Program-made: the position numbers and the translations under genes
DNA from: Membranipora membranacea
Taxonomy: Eukaryota > Bryozoa > Gymnolaemata > Cheilostomatida > Membraniporidae
Assembly (NCBI GenBank): GCA_914767715.1
Contig: OU612068.1
Span: forward strand, 24,368,001 to 24,428,000
DNA length: 60,000 nt
Direction of reading: 5' to 3'
Notes under the pieces: model-generated
Database searches by the model: none
What the model was told of the DNA's origin: nothing
Seen by the model: only the letters and a program-made list of their open reading frames with translations
Shown here: one piece after another, positions 44,101 through 54,952 of the stretch
Position numbering within the stretch: the first letter of the stretch is position 1
How the letters are laid out: the number at the start of each line of letters is the position of its first letter

Positions 44101-45515
44101 TTCCAACAAGCGGCATTGGGAAACTAATCAACTTTCCACTATGGAAAAATCCGGTTTACTATTTTATCGATTGTTATTTGCTTTGAAAAGTCATGCGATA
44201 GGAAAAGTAAGCTTTACCAAAATTGGGCTTTTTCCTGGACATAAAAACAGTGGTGCGTGCTTTTCTTCCCACCGCCTTCACGGTAACAATGAAATAACAC
44301 GTAAATCATTCACAGCTTACCTTTCTGATATCAGGGCAATTCTGCCGGAAATGCTCGTAAAGTTTTTCATCAGCTACTTGTTTACGCTTCTCCTCTCTCG
44401 CCGAGCGTAGTGACTCACTTCTTTCCTTCATATAATCCAATCGCTCATAGTTACCAAGGCTCATGCCCCTCATCTCAGCCTGTCAAATGTGAATTAAACT
44501 TTTAGTGAATTGATTCAATCTCACTCATATTTTAAAGTTGATTTAAAGATTTGCCTTTTCATCTGCTATATTTTATGTAATTTATAAAAATTATGAAATA
44601 TAAACACTGTTTTTGGTCACAAGTGAAAAATGAAAACCATGTCTCACTACTCCGCATGTAATGGCGAATCTGATCAAAAATTACATCGGGAATCAGTCTA
44701 AATCATGACTGTTTATTTGCCTTGTCCTGATTATAGAATCCATACTTTGGTCAATGATCCCATTACACGATCATACTAAATGATCAACAATTTTCAAAAT
44801 TAAAAACTGCATGTTAGCCATATCCATAATTTCTTATCAATTAGTGGATGATTAGAATATGTTGAACTTGATGTATCTCACATAATCTTTCTGCAGCTTA
44901 CCTCGTATTGATCTCTTTCCTGTTGATATAAGGATGCTAATTTACTTCTCCTCCGAGCAATATTCATCGATTTTGTGTCCATCTCATAATTCTTTTTATA
45001 GGCATCCATGCTAAACAGGAAACATAAAATCAAGCATCAACCTGACATGGACATTCATATATATAAGTATGTTATAATATTTGGTTCAATAATGAGTATT
45101 TTAGTTGGTTTTCTGGTTTGTCAGTATATATTTCGATCATTGCTTTTCACTTAGTCACATGAATATACATCAGCTTTCAGCTCTATTTAGAGTGAATAGA
45201 TTCAAGACAGGGCAGAGAATATTTTGATAGTAATGGTATATATGTTGAACTGCAAAGCTTTGACTGGGCACTATATTTCTTCAGGCTAGCGTATCCATCA
45301 ATGACACTTTTACCAAAGAGTTACCTGCTTTGAAATGTTGCTTTTGATGTCCATGTTGCATCTTTTGATGATGCAATCTCAGCATTATGAAAGTAACGAG
45401 CCGTATCCTGCCAGCTATCCCTCACATCATCCTCCTGAGTGCGTCGCCTCACAATGGCAGCCTCATAAATATTCTTACGAGTTGTATAAATACTGGGCAT
45501 ATGGGGAAGAGCCAT
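35198..45515 (-). CDS. TCHP: Trichoplein (TCHP), coiled-coil centriolar protein, near complete
   Basis: Minus-strand exons: 45515-45325, 45010-44902, 44479-44321, 43653-43585, 42870-42697, 41782-41670, 40933-40756, 40498-40437, 39211-39130, 36497-36312, 35341-35198; phases close, giving 489 codons. The start MALPHMPSI, the RYFHNAEIASSK segment, AAWMKQVIEDQLRLEKERE, REEAAKLWSQRE and VLAGRQEQIQDK line up with vertebrate trichoplein along its length. Nearly the whole chain is Glu/Arg/Gln-rich helix, with the trichohyalin-plectin homology region in the C-terminal half. TCHP binds keratin filaments and centriolar appendages and restrains primary cilium assembly through Aurora A. Vertebrate TCHP is about 498 aa. 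Here the expected last ~10 residues (a Tyr-Gly..Ala-Trp tail) were not found; without splicing, the last exon would read Val-Ser-Gly-Ser-stop. Confidence 0.93.
36633..36733. mobile_element. 101-bp palindromic MITE in TCHP intron 9
   Basis: TAGACAGGGAATGAGT at the left and ACTCATTCCTTGTCTA at the right. About 21 of 25 terminal positions pair, followed by GGAGCCT/AGGCTC. An inner CTCCATATATAGTGGAG palindrome is present. Confidence 0.65.
38711..38816. mobile_element. Palindromic MITE, family 1, copy 3, with target duplication
   Basis: TAGATCAAGCATGATCCAAT at the left and ATTGGATCAAACTTGTTCTA at the right, inside TCHP intron 9. Identical flanks GCATAACTAG occur at 38704-38713 and 38817-38826. 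This is the best evidence that the family moved by transposition (7-10 bp duplication; the exact length is ambiguous because the termini share TAG). Confidence 0.8.
40103..40152. repeat. Perfect 12-bp inverted repeat
   Basis: ACTAAAACATGG at 40103-40114 and CCATGTTTTAGT at 40141-40152, in TCHP intron 8. It could be a very short MITE or a hairpin. Confidence 0.6.
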
Positions 45516-45526
45516 CTCTTGACTCA

Positions 45527-46289
45527 CTGCAAAATTAAATTCACAAAAAATGCAGACAGTTTCCTTCAGGTTCTTTGAAAATACTGGGCTAAGAACATTC
45601 AATTTGACAGCAGTGAAATTTTGCGTCCTTGTGTTGATTTATCACATGTGGGCTTATAGAATATAGATACTTGAGTGAAGAGAGGTACTATATAAAATAA
45701 TATCAGTATAAAAAAGTGCAGTCTCTCCTCTGTGCAGATTTACAATTTGTCGTTGACAAAAGTCAAACCAAATCATGATTGCTGGGGAGTTGTTGCAACC
45801 ACTATCGGTATTTGTATAATTGATCAGCTAGGGTGAGTGACCTACAACAGCCGATTTAGGTTTTTAACTTGAATGATCCCGGTGGGGATTTAAAGTAGGA
45901 CCTAACGAACTAGAGTCTTTTCCTCTAACCATTGAGCTACCTCTGATTTGGTTACAAGCAAGTGGATGTGTATACTATAATGAAACAAGAATTACCATGA
46001 TCTTGTGATAAAAAACACACCACTTATATGCATCATACAGATGCCTAAAATATGACAATTTAATTCCTAGTCTGGGGTCAAGTCCTTGCTAGAAGCTTTC
46101 TTCTAGTGAGACTCACAATCAAATACAATACCATTATCATTCATACCATAGGCATTTGCTTTGGAGTTACATGTATGTTTGTATACTCCAACAATATATG
46201 CCCATGATCATGGACATTGGCAAAGTAGTTGCAATTACAATCATTAATGTTATACCTTTTTGGTAAGTAGCTTATCTGCTACCAATTCC
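45527..46289. other. Upstream region of TCHP
   Basis: The TCHP start exon begins at 45526 behind a TAATTTTGCAG acceptor, so a 5'UTR exon and the promoter should be here or beyond the transposon cluster. No clear core promoter was seen. A minus-strand SINE-like segment at 45810-45965 is listed separately. Confidence 0.4.
45810..45965 (-). mobile_element. tRNA-derived SINE-like sequence
   Basis: On the minus strand, AGAGGTAGCTCAATGGTTAG is a good polymerase III box A (tRNA D-arm). About 30 nt later come CTAGTTCGTTAGGTCC (degenerate box B) and CCCCACCGGGATC. No intact cloverleaf or anticodon stem can be drawn, so this is a SINE head rather than a tRNA gene. Confidence 0.5.
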
Positions 46290-46781
46290 GTTCTTTCAAT
46301 AGAAACAGCACAAATCGTAATATGATCGCTCACCCAGTGAGTGAGCGATACCTGTTAGGCTCTCGCTTTTAAATCGCTCAGTCATTGATGGGTCTATTTA
46401 TATTCTGAGTGAGCAACCTGGGGGGGGTCTTTCGATTAGAATGTGCAATGCTTTACTAAAGCAAATTATCATTATCACATCGCTCAAAATTATCGTTCAC
46501 TTGGTGTTTCAATTAGACAAAATCGTTCCCAGATCGCTCACTAGGAATGTATATAGTTCCATCAATGAGTGAGCGATCTGAGATCGAGACCCCTAGCAGG
46601 TCTCACTCAGTCAGTCAGTGACTGAGCGATCTGATTACGATTTTGGCTGTTTCTAATTGAAAGACCCCCCAGGGAACAAATCTATTCAATTGAAAGACCA
46701 AGCAAGTGATAATTTTGAGCGATGTGATAGTGATAATTTGCTTTAGTAAAGCACCACTTTCTAATTGAAAGACCCCCCCAG
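46290..46781 (-). mobile_element. MITE family 2, copy A, interrupted by copy B
   Basis: 46290-46417 corresponds to the 3' half and 46673-46781 to the 5' half of the element seen intact at 51424-51673, both in reverse orientation. The halves meet exactly where copy B sits. The right terminus is intact (TTCTAATTGAAAGACCCCCC then CAG); the left terminus has decayed (TTCTTTCAATAGAAACAGC). Confidence 0.7.
46418..46672 (+). mobile_element. MITE family 2, copy B, nested in copy A
   Basis: Complete element of about 255 bp with inverted ends CTGGGGGGGGTCTTTCGATT and TTCTAATTGAAAGACCCCCC (then AG). The body is rich in GTGAGCGAT and its complement, and carries ATATAGTTCCATCAA. It is inserted in reverse orientation within copy A. 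The ends do not match the classic terminal sequences of any superfamily with confidence. Confidence 0.75.
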
Positions 46782-47312
46782 TAACACTAGCAGACCCGAC
46801 AGTCAAGTGAAGTGAATGGCGGCAGCTGAAAATTATTTGGCATACTTATAATCGAAATTTATCTAATTGATTGACCCCTAGGGTGGGTGTGCCTCTGAGA
46901 ATCCCTGTCCAAATATTAAACAAACCTCAGGGAACAAATTTATACTGAAATCCGTGTGTTAAGCACTGTCCCAAAGCCAAAATGACCGGTGGAGAGAAAA
47001 CAAAGAAAACTGACAAAGAAGGTGATGGTGAGAGTTCTCAACCCTGCTTCACTTGCAATCAGGTAGATTGCTTTGTGACAACCCAAAAGGCCTCAAACAA
47101 AAAATTACTAACCCAAGCTGGGTTTATTGTGATTCATGCCAAAAGTGGTGCCATGCTATGTGTCAGGACATGAGTGAGAAAGATGTTACCATCCTGCGTG
47201 AACTCAAGGACAAACCGGGTGTGAAGTGGTTTTGTAGCTCTTGTAACATAGAGATTGAGACAGCCCTGATGGTGGAGATGATAAACTGGCAACTGTCTCA
47301 AGCAACAGTACA

Positions 47313-48224
47313 ATGAAAGGTAAACTTGATAGCATTGAGGATATGGTCATGAGGTTAACCACAGCTGTGAGTACCAGTCAATCCAAGATGGAGGAACGAA
47401 TGCAAAAACTGGAAACCAGTCATGCACAGGCAGTTGCTAGCAACAAGGAGGGTGTTGAGACTGCCCAGCTTCACAGTGATGCAAAAGCCCAATTTGACCA
47501 AATCCTTGAACAACAGCAATCAGAACACAGGAAGAAAAACGGTATTGTTTCTGGTATTGAACCTGAAGCAGGTAAAACAACCATGGAGAGATTACTCCTT
47601 CTCCTGGATGAGAGTTTCTCAACCATACCCAAACCACTGTCCGCCAAAAGACTACGTACAAACCCCAATAATTCAGGAAACAAACCTGGTCTAGTCAAAC
47701 TAGAGTTTGCCGATGAAGATAGTAAGTGGGTGTTTATGAAGCATGGCCATATTAAACTCAAACCAAAAGGAATCAACATCAGACAGGATGAGAGTCAGGC
47801 GGTACGTGACCAGCAGTACCAACTGAGACAACAAATCAGAGAAATGAAAGAGAGTGACGGTGAAGATTCGCCTAAACAGTACCGCATCAGAAACATGAGG
47901 ATCCAAAGTAATGCATCGGGGGACTGGGAATTCCTGCCGGTCAACAGGCCAGTCCAGCAGAAAAACCAGCACTATATAACTGAGAAAATCACTCTACAAC
48001 ACATGAATACCAGATCGCTAAAAGGCAAAACTATTGAACTGTCTTCTGTAACTCATGACAAAGACATTGTATGCATTACTGAAACCCATATTGATGACAT
48101 GATCAAAGATCATCAGATATTTGACTACAACTCTAAGTTAATCTATCGTAAAGACAGGGACATCCAAAGGGGTGGAGTCCTAATAGCAGTTGACCAGAAA
48201 CTCCCAACTACCGAGATAGCATGA
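47313..48224 (+). pseudogene. LINE ORF1 coiled-coil/RRM-like part fused to endonuclease N-terminus
   Basis: A 303-codon open frame. Residues 1-60 are a heptad-like coiled coil. Residues about 75-210 (KKNGIVSGIEP, GLVKLEFADEDSKWVFMK, GINIRQDES) resemble the RNA-binding core of LINE ORF1 proteins. From about 225 it runs into the APE endonuclease start (MNTRSLKGK, DKDIVCITETHIDD) with no stop between. It ends at a frameshift just before the IGCYYRPQ motif. Confidence 0.8.
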
Positions 48225-48246
48225 TACTGAACTCATCTTTGTCCGT

Positions 48247-49332
48247 GTGAAGAAGAAAATGATCATTGGCTGCTACTACAGACCCCAACACAACAGATGT
48301 TTTGATACCCTGGCCAATGCCCTAGAAGAGATATGTGCAAAATATCCTACAGACCACATAGTGTTGGTGGGTGACATGAACCTACCAGGTATCAACTGGC
48401 AGAATGGAACTGTCAAACCTCACACACAAGAACACAGACTAAAACAGAGTGTCCTCGCCCTTCTCAACCAGTTTGACATGGCCCAACTGGTTATGGAACC
48501 AACTCACATACAGGGAAACACTCTGGACCTACTCTGCACCAACGATTCTCAGGTGGTGCATGATGTAGAAGTCATATACCCTGGACTTAGTGACCACTGC
48601 ATCATCCAGGCAACTATAGATGCCAAAATGCAAGTGACGAAGAAACCGCTACACACAGTCAAACAGTACCATAAAGCTGACTTAGACAAATTCAGTGATG
48701 AGATGTGGAGATTGAAACATGACCTGGCAAACATCGACGACGTTGACGAAATGTGGAATCACTTTTCACTAGGAATTAAAAAGTCCATCAACGATTGTGT
48801 ACCCACCACGGTTGTGAGCTCTAAGCCGCATGAAGAACCAGTCTGGTTTGACAAGAAATGCCGCAAGCTGGTTGCAAACGAGAGACAACTGTACAACAAA
48901 TGGAAGGAAAAGAAGAGTGATACTACCAGTGAGTCGCTTTACAAGAGCAAGAGGAGGGAAGCCAAAATGCACTTTAACAAAGCAAAGCGAACCTATGTGG
49001 AGAGCAGATTGTGTAAGCCCCTGCTGGAGGGAAACAGCAAACCCTTCTACAGACATCTGAGAGGACAGAGACCAAAACAGCATATCTCACTGCTCAATAC
49101 AGATGGTGACATCGCTGATGACCCTGCTGTATGCTCCACAATCTTAAACACTCACTTTCACAACCAGTTCAATAAGACACATGCCCTCCACGGCCAGGAT
49201 CCTGCATCACACAAACCCAACTGCGGAGAGATAGAAGTATACGGTGTGCTTAAACTTTTGAATAGCCTGAAGTCTGGAAAAGCTCCAGGCCCTGATGGCT
49301 TGAAAAAAAGAAGACCTCACCCTAGACACTGA
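48247..49332 (+). pseudogene. LINE ORF2 endonuclease and RT start fragment
   Basis: A 361-codon open frame. IGCYYRPQ, HIVLVGDMNLPGINW, TLDLLCTND and LSDHCIIQ are APE-endonuclease motifs, with the catalytic Asp/Asn of GDMN and the SDH triad present. A basic linker follows, then the RT opening motif GKAPGPDGL before a frameshift. Confidence 0.85.
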
Positions 49333-49684
49333 GCAGACTGCAGGTTGCTTGTCCCTGATCTTCAACAAATCTCTAACATTTGGCAAACTGCCAGCTGAAT
49401 GGAAGACTGCTAATGTGACGCCCATTCATAAATGGGAACAAACAGAACGCCAACAATTACCGACCAATCTCTCTCACAAGCATACCCTGTAAACTGCTTG
49501 AACATATTATGCTGAGAAACCTTCTAGAGAAGATTGACAGTTGGCAATAGACAACATGGTTTCAAGAAAGGGCTCTCATGTGAAACTCAGATATGCGCCA
49601 CTTTGCATGAGATCATAGGAGCAACCGACAAGAAGTCAAGAGTGCACGCAGCAGTCTCGGCCCTTTGACCGCGTACCACATGCA

Positions 49685-50329
49685 TTGCTAATGCAAAAAC
49701 TGACAGACATACCTGGTATGGAAAGCTACCTGCTGGACTGGATACATGACTTCCTGTGTAACCGATCGCAGACAGTGGTGCTGGATGGAGCTAAATCTGA
49801 ATCCCTTCCAGTGACATCCGGAGTCCCACAGGGCTCGGTGTTGGGTCCAGTGTTGTTTTTGGTGTATATCAACGATCTCCCCAGTCATGTTGATTGCTCT
49901 GCTGGCCTATTTGCTGATGATACCCTGATGTACCAAAATGTAGACAACACAAATGATGAGGAGAGATTTCAAGCCAACTTGGAGTCACTGAACACCTGGG
50001 CTAAATCCTGGGGGATGAGTTTTAATGCTAAGAAGTGTAAGATTATTGCCTTCCATCCCCAGAGAACAGTCCCAAAGTACACTATGGACAATATAGTGCT
50101 GGAGCACACAGATCACTGCAAATACTTGGGAGTGATACTGCAGTCAGACCTAAAGTTCACTGACCACATAGCCGACATAATCTGCAGCGCCAGAAAGCAG
50201 ATTGGGATGATCAGACGAGCTCTCTACTGCCTTCCTCATCTGGAATATGCTTCCATGCCTCCTGTGCTTGGGATCCTTCCACAAAGAGGGAGATCGAGGC
50301 ACTCGAGTTTATGCAAAACCAAGGTGTGA
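49685..50329 (+). pseudogene. LINE ORF2 reverse transcriptase palm fragment
   Basis: A 214-codon frame with SGVPQGSVLGPVLFLVYIND and the catalytic LFADDTLMY, then NTWAKSWGMSFNAKKCK and CKYLGVILQSDLKF. Sequence immediately upstream (49333-49684) encodes the intervening RT motifs (NNYRPISLTSI and neighbours) but with stops and shifts. Confidence 0.88.
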
Positions 50330-50829
50330 GAATGATCTGTGGATTGAAGGGGAAGAGGGGTGTTACGGAAGCAAAGGAGAAATTGCAACTGGAACAGCTA
50401 GTTATTCGGCGGAAAAACGCCAGGGTAAAGCTCTTAAATAAGGTACTGTCAAGAGAGGAGGCCCACCCTGCACTCTGCACATCCTACGTTGAAGTAATAA
50501 ACCAGCCCCATGCTACAGTCTCGACAAGATGACAAACACGAACTGAGCCACGCTCTATCGCTGCCACAGGGAACTGTTTTCATAACAGTTTTCTGCCCCG
50601 GACAATACGGGATATGAAAATCTAAGGACAATCAGAGGACAATACTACTGATGCCCTACTGGATGGGTACATGTACCCACTCTGAACCCAAATGCCCTAC
50701 CCATGGGATTGTATTCTGGAACAATGTCCAAACCTTATGTAGTTATGTCCAAAAACTGAGACACGCCCCTTACGCCCCCTAGGCGGTCTAGCGTGATGTC
50801 GTCTTTGATGTAAGTAAGTAAGTCAACAG

Positions 50830-50947
50830 GACTACTCCAAAACCTGGGCCTTCGCAAATTTCTGACTGCCCCTCTTGAGTTTTTGTTGTTCTCAAACTCA
50901 AGGGGGCCAGTCAAACATTGCCAAAGACCCAGGTTTTGGAGTACTGG
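50830..50947. mobile_element. Foldback element abutting the LINE 3' tail
   Basis: ACTACTCCAAAACCTGGG at the left and CCCAGGTTTTGGAGTACT at the right, with inner CTCTTGAGTTT/AAACTCAAG. The arms are about 54 bp around a 9-nt loop. It begins only a few bases after the LINE's GTAA tail. Confidence 0.75.
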
Positions 50948-51423
50948 TCTACTCTCAATGGTCTACTCTCACTTGACTGACTGGACTGGAGGAGACAGTC
51001 ACTCTCAGTCTCACTGGTCCACAGTCACTAGTCAGTTAAGCCACCTCTCTTTACAAGTTAGAACAATGATGATTGTTATTACACATACATGCTATTCCAC
51101 AAAGAATGGGGGGGGGGGGTTCTCAGCACCTGTCTCCTAATTATTGAAGACCTTTGTCAGCAAAATTATTAATAATAATATTTACCCAAGAGAAAATTCT
51201 TGACTATAAAATATTTTGAAAAAACCGGATATGCTAAAGGTATACCTGCAGATCGTCAAGCAACATGTAAACAAAGGCTGCAGATATCTACCCAGTTTTG
51301 GCGGGAATTGTTGAGCAGTAATCACTATAATAAATAATAAAAGCTTCAGGTAGGCTGTAATTTCAGTGCCAAATGCAATTTAAAGGGCAACCAAGGTTTC
51401 ACATAGCTCAGAAGCTTATGAGG

Positions 51424-51673
51424 CAGGGGGGTCTTTTAATTAGAAAGAGTGATCCTTAACTAAAGCAAGTTATCACTATCACATCGCTCCAAAATTATCA
51501 CTCACTTAGTCTTTCAATTAGACAAAATCGCTCTCAAATCGTTCACTCAGAATATATATAGTTCCATCAAGTGAGTGAGCGATCTGAAAGCGACAGCCTA
51601 GCAGGTATCACTCACTCAGGGAGTGAGCGATCAAATTGTGATTTTGGCTGTTACTAATTGAAAGACCCCCCAG
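51424..51673 (+). mobile_element. MITE family 2, copy C
   Basis: An uninterrupted 250-bp copy with ends CAGGGGGGTCTTTTAATTAG and CTAATTGAAAGACCCCCCAG. Its body co-linearly matches copies A and B at 46.3-46.8 kb, including TATATAGTTCCATCAA and repeated GAGTGAGCGATC. Its first bases differ slightly (CAG rather than CTG). Confidence 0.8.
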
Positions 51674-51849
51674 TATAACACCCTTATAACCCAGCTTTTG
51701 TCCCACAATCCTCAAGTCGTCCACTGGGGGCACTTGACCACTGGAATTGCACCAACTACAGAAGGCCTGTGGACTAGAGTATCCAGCGCCACAGTTCTAC
51801 TTTGATTGTAAAATCATTTGACCTAACCGAGTGAGCAGTGTGCGTTACA

Positions 51850-52570
51850 ACGTACATCAATGATGACATCACTCTAGACTGCCTAGGGGGTGTAAGGGGC
51901 GTGCCTCAGTCTTTTGGTCTTGGGATTTAACAGTGGGACATTGTTGTTACAGTTTACCATGCAATGGGTCGGGCATTTGTGTGCAGAGTGGGTACCACGA
52001 CCCATCCAGTATTTTGGCATTGGTTAGTTAGTCATTTCTTCTTCAGGTCCCGTATTGTACGACGGAGAAAACTGTTGTAATAACAGTAGCTATTGAGCGT
52101 GCCTCATTCCTGTACTGTGATCTAGTTCATATAGTCGATTCGATTTGGTCTATGATTTCATCATAGGACGCACAAAGGGCAGGATGATATTCTTCTTCAT
52201 CAGAGAGGGTTTTCAAGAGGAGCTTGACCCTTGAGTTTTAGTGCCTTACATTCAGTGGCTAGAGTTCAAGTTTTTCCTGTAACCCTTCTCCTTCCATTTA
52301 GGCCACATATCATTCTCACTCCTGCATGGACTGGCTCGAGCGCCTTGATATCCTTATATGCAAAAGGATCCCAAACACTGGAACCATGTATATTCCAGAT
52401 GGGGCAGACATAGCGATTGTATGCTATGAACCTGGGGCCCAGTACAATGCTCTCCTGATCATTCCTATCTGCTTTCTTGCGTTAGCAATGACTTTGCTAT
52501 TATGGTTGTTCCACTTAAGAGAGATTAGTAAATTTGGCTCATACGATATTTAAGCCAGTATGATTTCAAG
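51850..52570 (-). mobile_element. Antisense 5'-truncated LINE fragment
   Basis: The minus strand of this region matches the LINE above from the late RT region (ARKQIGMIRRAL, then VWDP and VRMICGLNG) through the 3'UTR (GCACGCCCCTTACACCCCCT, then AGGCAGTCTAGAGTGATG). It ends near 51850, where the tail should be. It is more degraded than the copy at 46.8-50.8 kb and lies in opposite orientation to it. Confidence 0.85.
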
Positions 52571-54188
52571 ATATGTTATTTATCCCTTTTGTCATATTTG
52601 TATCAGGGGTAGTGTAGTCTGCAAGTAAGCGGCAGTATGATATTGTTATATATGTATTCACATCATTTGTATAAATAATACCATAGCCCGAGAATAGATC
52701 CTTGGGCATTCTAGAGCTTGCATCAGTCATTGATAGATAGTAGATACACTTTAGCTTTTCCACGCTGTTCAATTTTTCATTTGCATTTCAGTTTTTTAAG
52801 TACATTATCAAATTATTTTGCAAAATCAATATGGTCATAATGATCATTCATGATCATAATATGGTATTTTTCTTTCTTGTCTGACGCTTGTGTGTGAAAT
52901 ATGTTTGACATGCTCTGCCTTTTTTCGTTTAAACACTGTGTTGATAAAGCATCTCTATAGTTCATCGAGCCTCTCCTAGCACAAAATTATTGTTGATTGA
53001 AAAGACGTTTGCCGCTGAAAAGAACGATTATTCTCAGTAAACGTTTTTAGTCGTACACCATAGATATCATCCGGGTCTCCAGCTCTTCACCTGTCCAGAT
53101 ATGAAGTGAAAAATCAAAGTCCATGTATGTTCACAACAATATCGCCCATGGAAGAGTTTTCTTTGAGCCTTGGCTCAGAATTTATTGTCCTAGATCTTAT
53201 CTTTTTGACCTGCATTTGATGAACTTTCAACTTGGTTTAATTTTGGACTAGTCCAAACCCCAAGGCGTTATGAACCAATATTTTTCTATTGCTAGGAACA
53301 GCCAGCAACAACATGCTTTTGAGAGTAGTTGATATCGCAAGTCAACTGGTTTGAGCCATGGAAAATCTTGAAATGAAAATATTCCACAGCACAAGCCTGC
53401 TGCCATCTTTGCAAGCCCACAGCGGTGAAGTAAATTTCTGACCACTCATTCACTGGACCCATGCTAACAACAGTAACAAGAGGGTACTCTACAATATTTG
53501 TCACGCATATACTAGCGGGCCCCAGTGTTTCATGATGTCAGAGGCAATATATAGATTATTAAATTATGTTGTAACAAATGCTCCTTGATCCTCTGCCAAC
53601 GAAAATAGCATGTCAGCTTTATGTCGCTGACTGCATGTTTTGTTGGCCAAATTAACGCATGATGTTGATAAACGGCCAGGTATACATCAGTATTCTAGTC
53701 CAACATTTTCCAGTCTTGCTGTAGCTGGTGCAGTCTGTAGCCAGCGACATTTGTATGGTTGCTTGTTAAGTAACTTGTACCGGGAAATCAGTTAAACAGT
53801 GAACAGGGGTATTTTTCAGAGGGGAAAGGCACTTCTTTGGCAGATCACTGCAGAGCGTATAATCTATAATGTTCAAATTTCCTGTAAATTAATATCTAAA
53901 AAATCATATCCACCTACATTAATCACAATCCTTGTGCCAAGACAAAAAAGCTTAGCAGGTTGGACAAATAGCACAATTCAGACAGAAAAAATTCTGTAGT
54001 TTACTCTTTGAGCATGTGGAAGCTGAGCTACATAACCCCTTACTTCATTTCCCTGTTAGCGTGATATTCAATCGTCATGTATAACACAAGGTTGCAACCC
54101 TACCCCCCCCCCCCTATAGTATTTCCTGCTGTCTGGACCATATGTTATGTAAAAAGTCAAAACACAGCTCTAATTCTCGTTGAATTAT
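52571..54188. other. Intergenic, no gene recognised
   Basis: AT-rich sequence with only short ORFs on both strands, none with a familiar motif. A run of 12 C sits at 54103-54114. Confidence 0.5.
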
Positions 54189-54952
54189 TTTATTGCATAT
54201 TGTGACAAAAAAGACACTCATAACATACAAAATCAAATCAATAGTCATTAATAGTTTAAGTAAAGGCGTTTGTTATGCTTAAGTTAGTCATTTTTGCTCA
54301 ACGCAAGACATGGTGTCTCAAATCCTACGATCTATGTCTACGTTTTGGGTTAATCATGTCCTTTTTGGGCAATATAGTCATCAATGAAAATATATAACAA
54401 TGATTATTTACAGCTAATAAATTTTATCACATTGACTAGCAAAAATGTGAGGAATTCATTGATTCCTTTCTAGCCACCGTTTGACCAAATTGTAATATTT
54501 CTCTATTACAAGTACACAGATGAAAAGACAACAGCTACTAAGAGAAAGAAAGCAAGAAATGCACTTACCCCTACAATAATGAGGTACTGGTGGGCTACAA
54601 TGAATATTTAGAGATTAATTTGAAATTTGAGCTTTTGCAAAATATCTTTCTAGGCGGGTTTTAACTGTTCTTTTCATTAATCTATATTACTCACTCAAAG
54701 CTGTCCCACAACAGATGATTTTCTGTATAGATATAGGCTCAATGATACAAAATGAAGTGTCAACTATTTCTTTTTTTCTCAATAAAATAAAAGTGTGCAT
54801 AATATAGTTTCCATTTGGTGCTACAAGGCTCGATAAATAACTCAGGTGCCCAGTACACATCCAATAATATCTGGCTACGAAAAACTAGAAAATGCCTGGC
54901 CGATATTGGGGAGATAAAAATGAAAATGTATAGATATTCTTATAATATGTTC
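54189..54952 (-). terminator. 3'UTR of the HSF-like gene, AATAAA at 54194-54189
   Basis: On the minus strand, about 760 nt follow the stop codon before ATGCAATAAAAT. This is the first well-placed hexamer noted. Confidence 0.5.

Larger units (their letters stand above)
46800..50823 (+). mobile_element. Nearly full-length non-LTR retrotransposon (LINE), frameshifted
   Basis: Order on the plus strand: start MTGGEKTKK at 46982; a PHD finger split over two frames (CFTCNQ, then WVYCDSCQKWCHAMC and WFCSSCN); a coiled coil and RRM-like ORF1 body (47313 onward); and, in the same frame, an APE endonuclease N-terminus (LQHMNTRSLKGK, ITETH). After a frameshift near 48225 come IGCYYRPQ, LVGDMNLP and SDHCIIQ (48247-49332), then the start of the reverse transcriptase (SGKAPGPDGL). 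After several more breaks follow GVPQGSVLGPVLFLVYINDL and FADDT (49685-50329) and a C-terminal MICGLKGKRG segment. The tail is GTAAGTAAGTAAGT. A PHD-bearing ORF1 suggests the CR1/L2 group. Domains are well preserved but no full ORF survives, so it cannot be active in cis. Confidence 0.92.

Noticed and set aside
35198-45515. CFAP53/CCDC11 or another ciliary coiled-coil protein
   Set aside because: The N-terminus and several internal segments follow trichoplein in order and spacing, and the length fits TCHP.
45880-45960. Functional tRNA gene
   Set aside because: Box A is good, but no complete cloverleaf, anticodon arm or acceptor stem can be formed.
46310-46640. Repeated GTGAGCGAT units resembling a CRISPR-like or tandem array
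   Set aside because: The units lie in inverted and nested copies of one MITE with terminal inverted repeats, there is no regular spacer length, and the DNA is eukaryotic.
53248-53504. Overlapping minus-strand ORFs of 65 and 70 codons
   Set aside because: No recognisable motif, no matching neighbouring exon, and the two frames overlap, as expected for chance ORFs.
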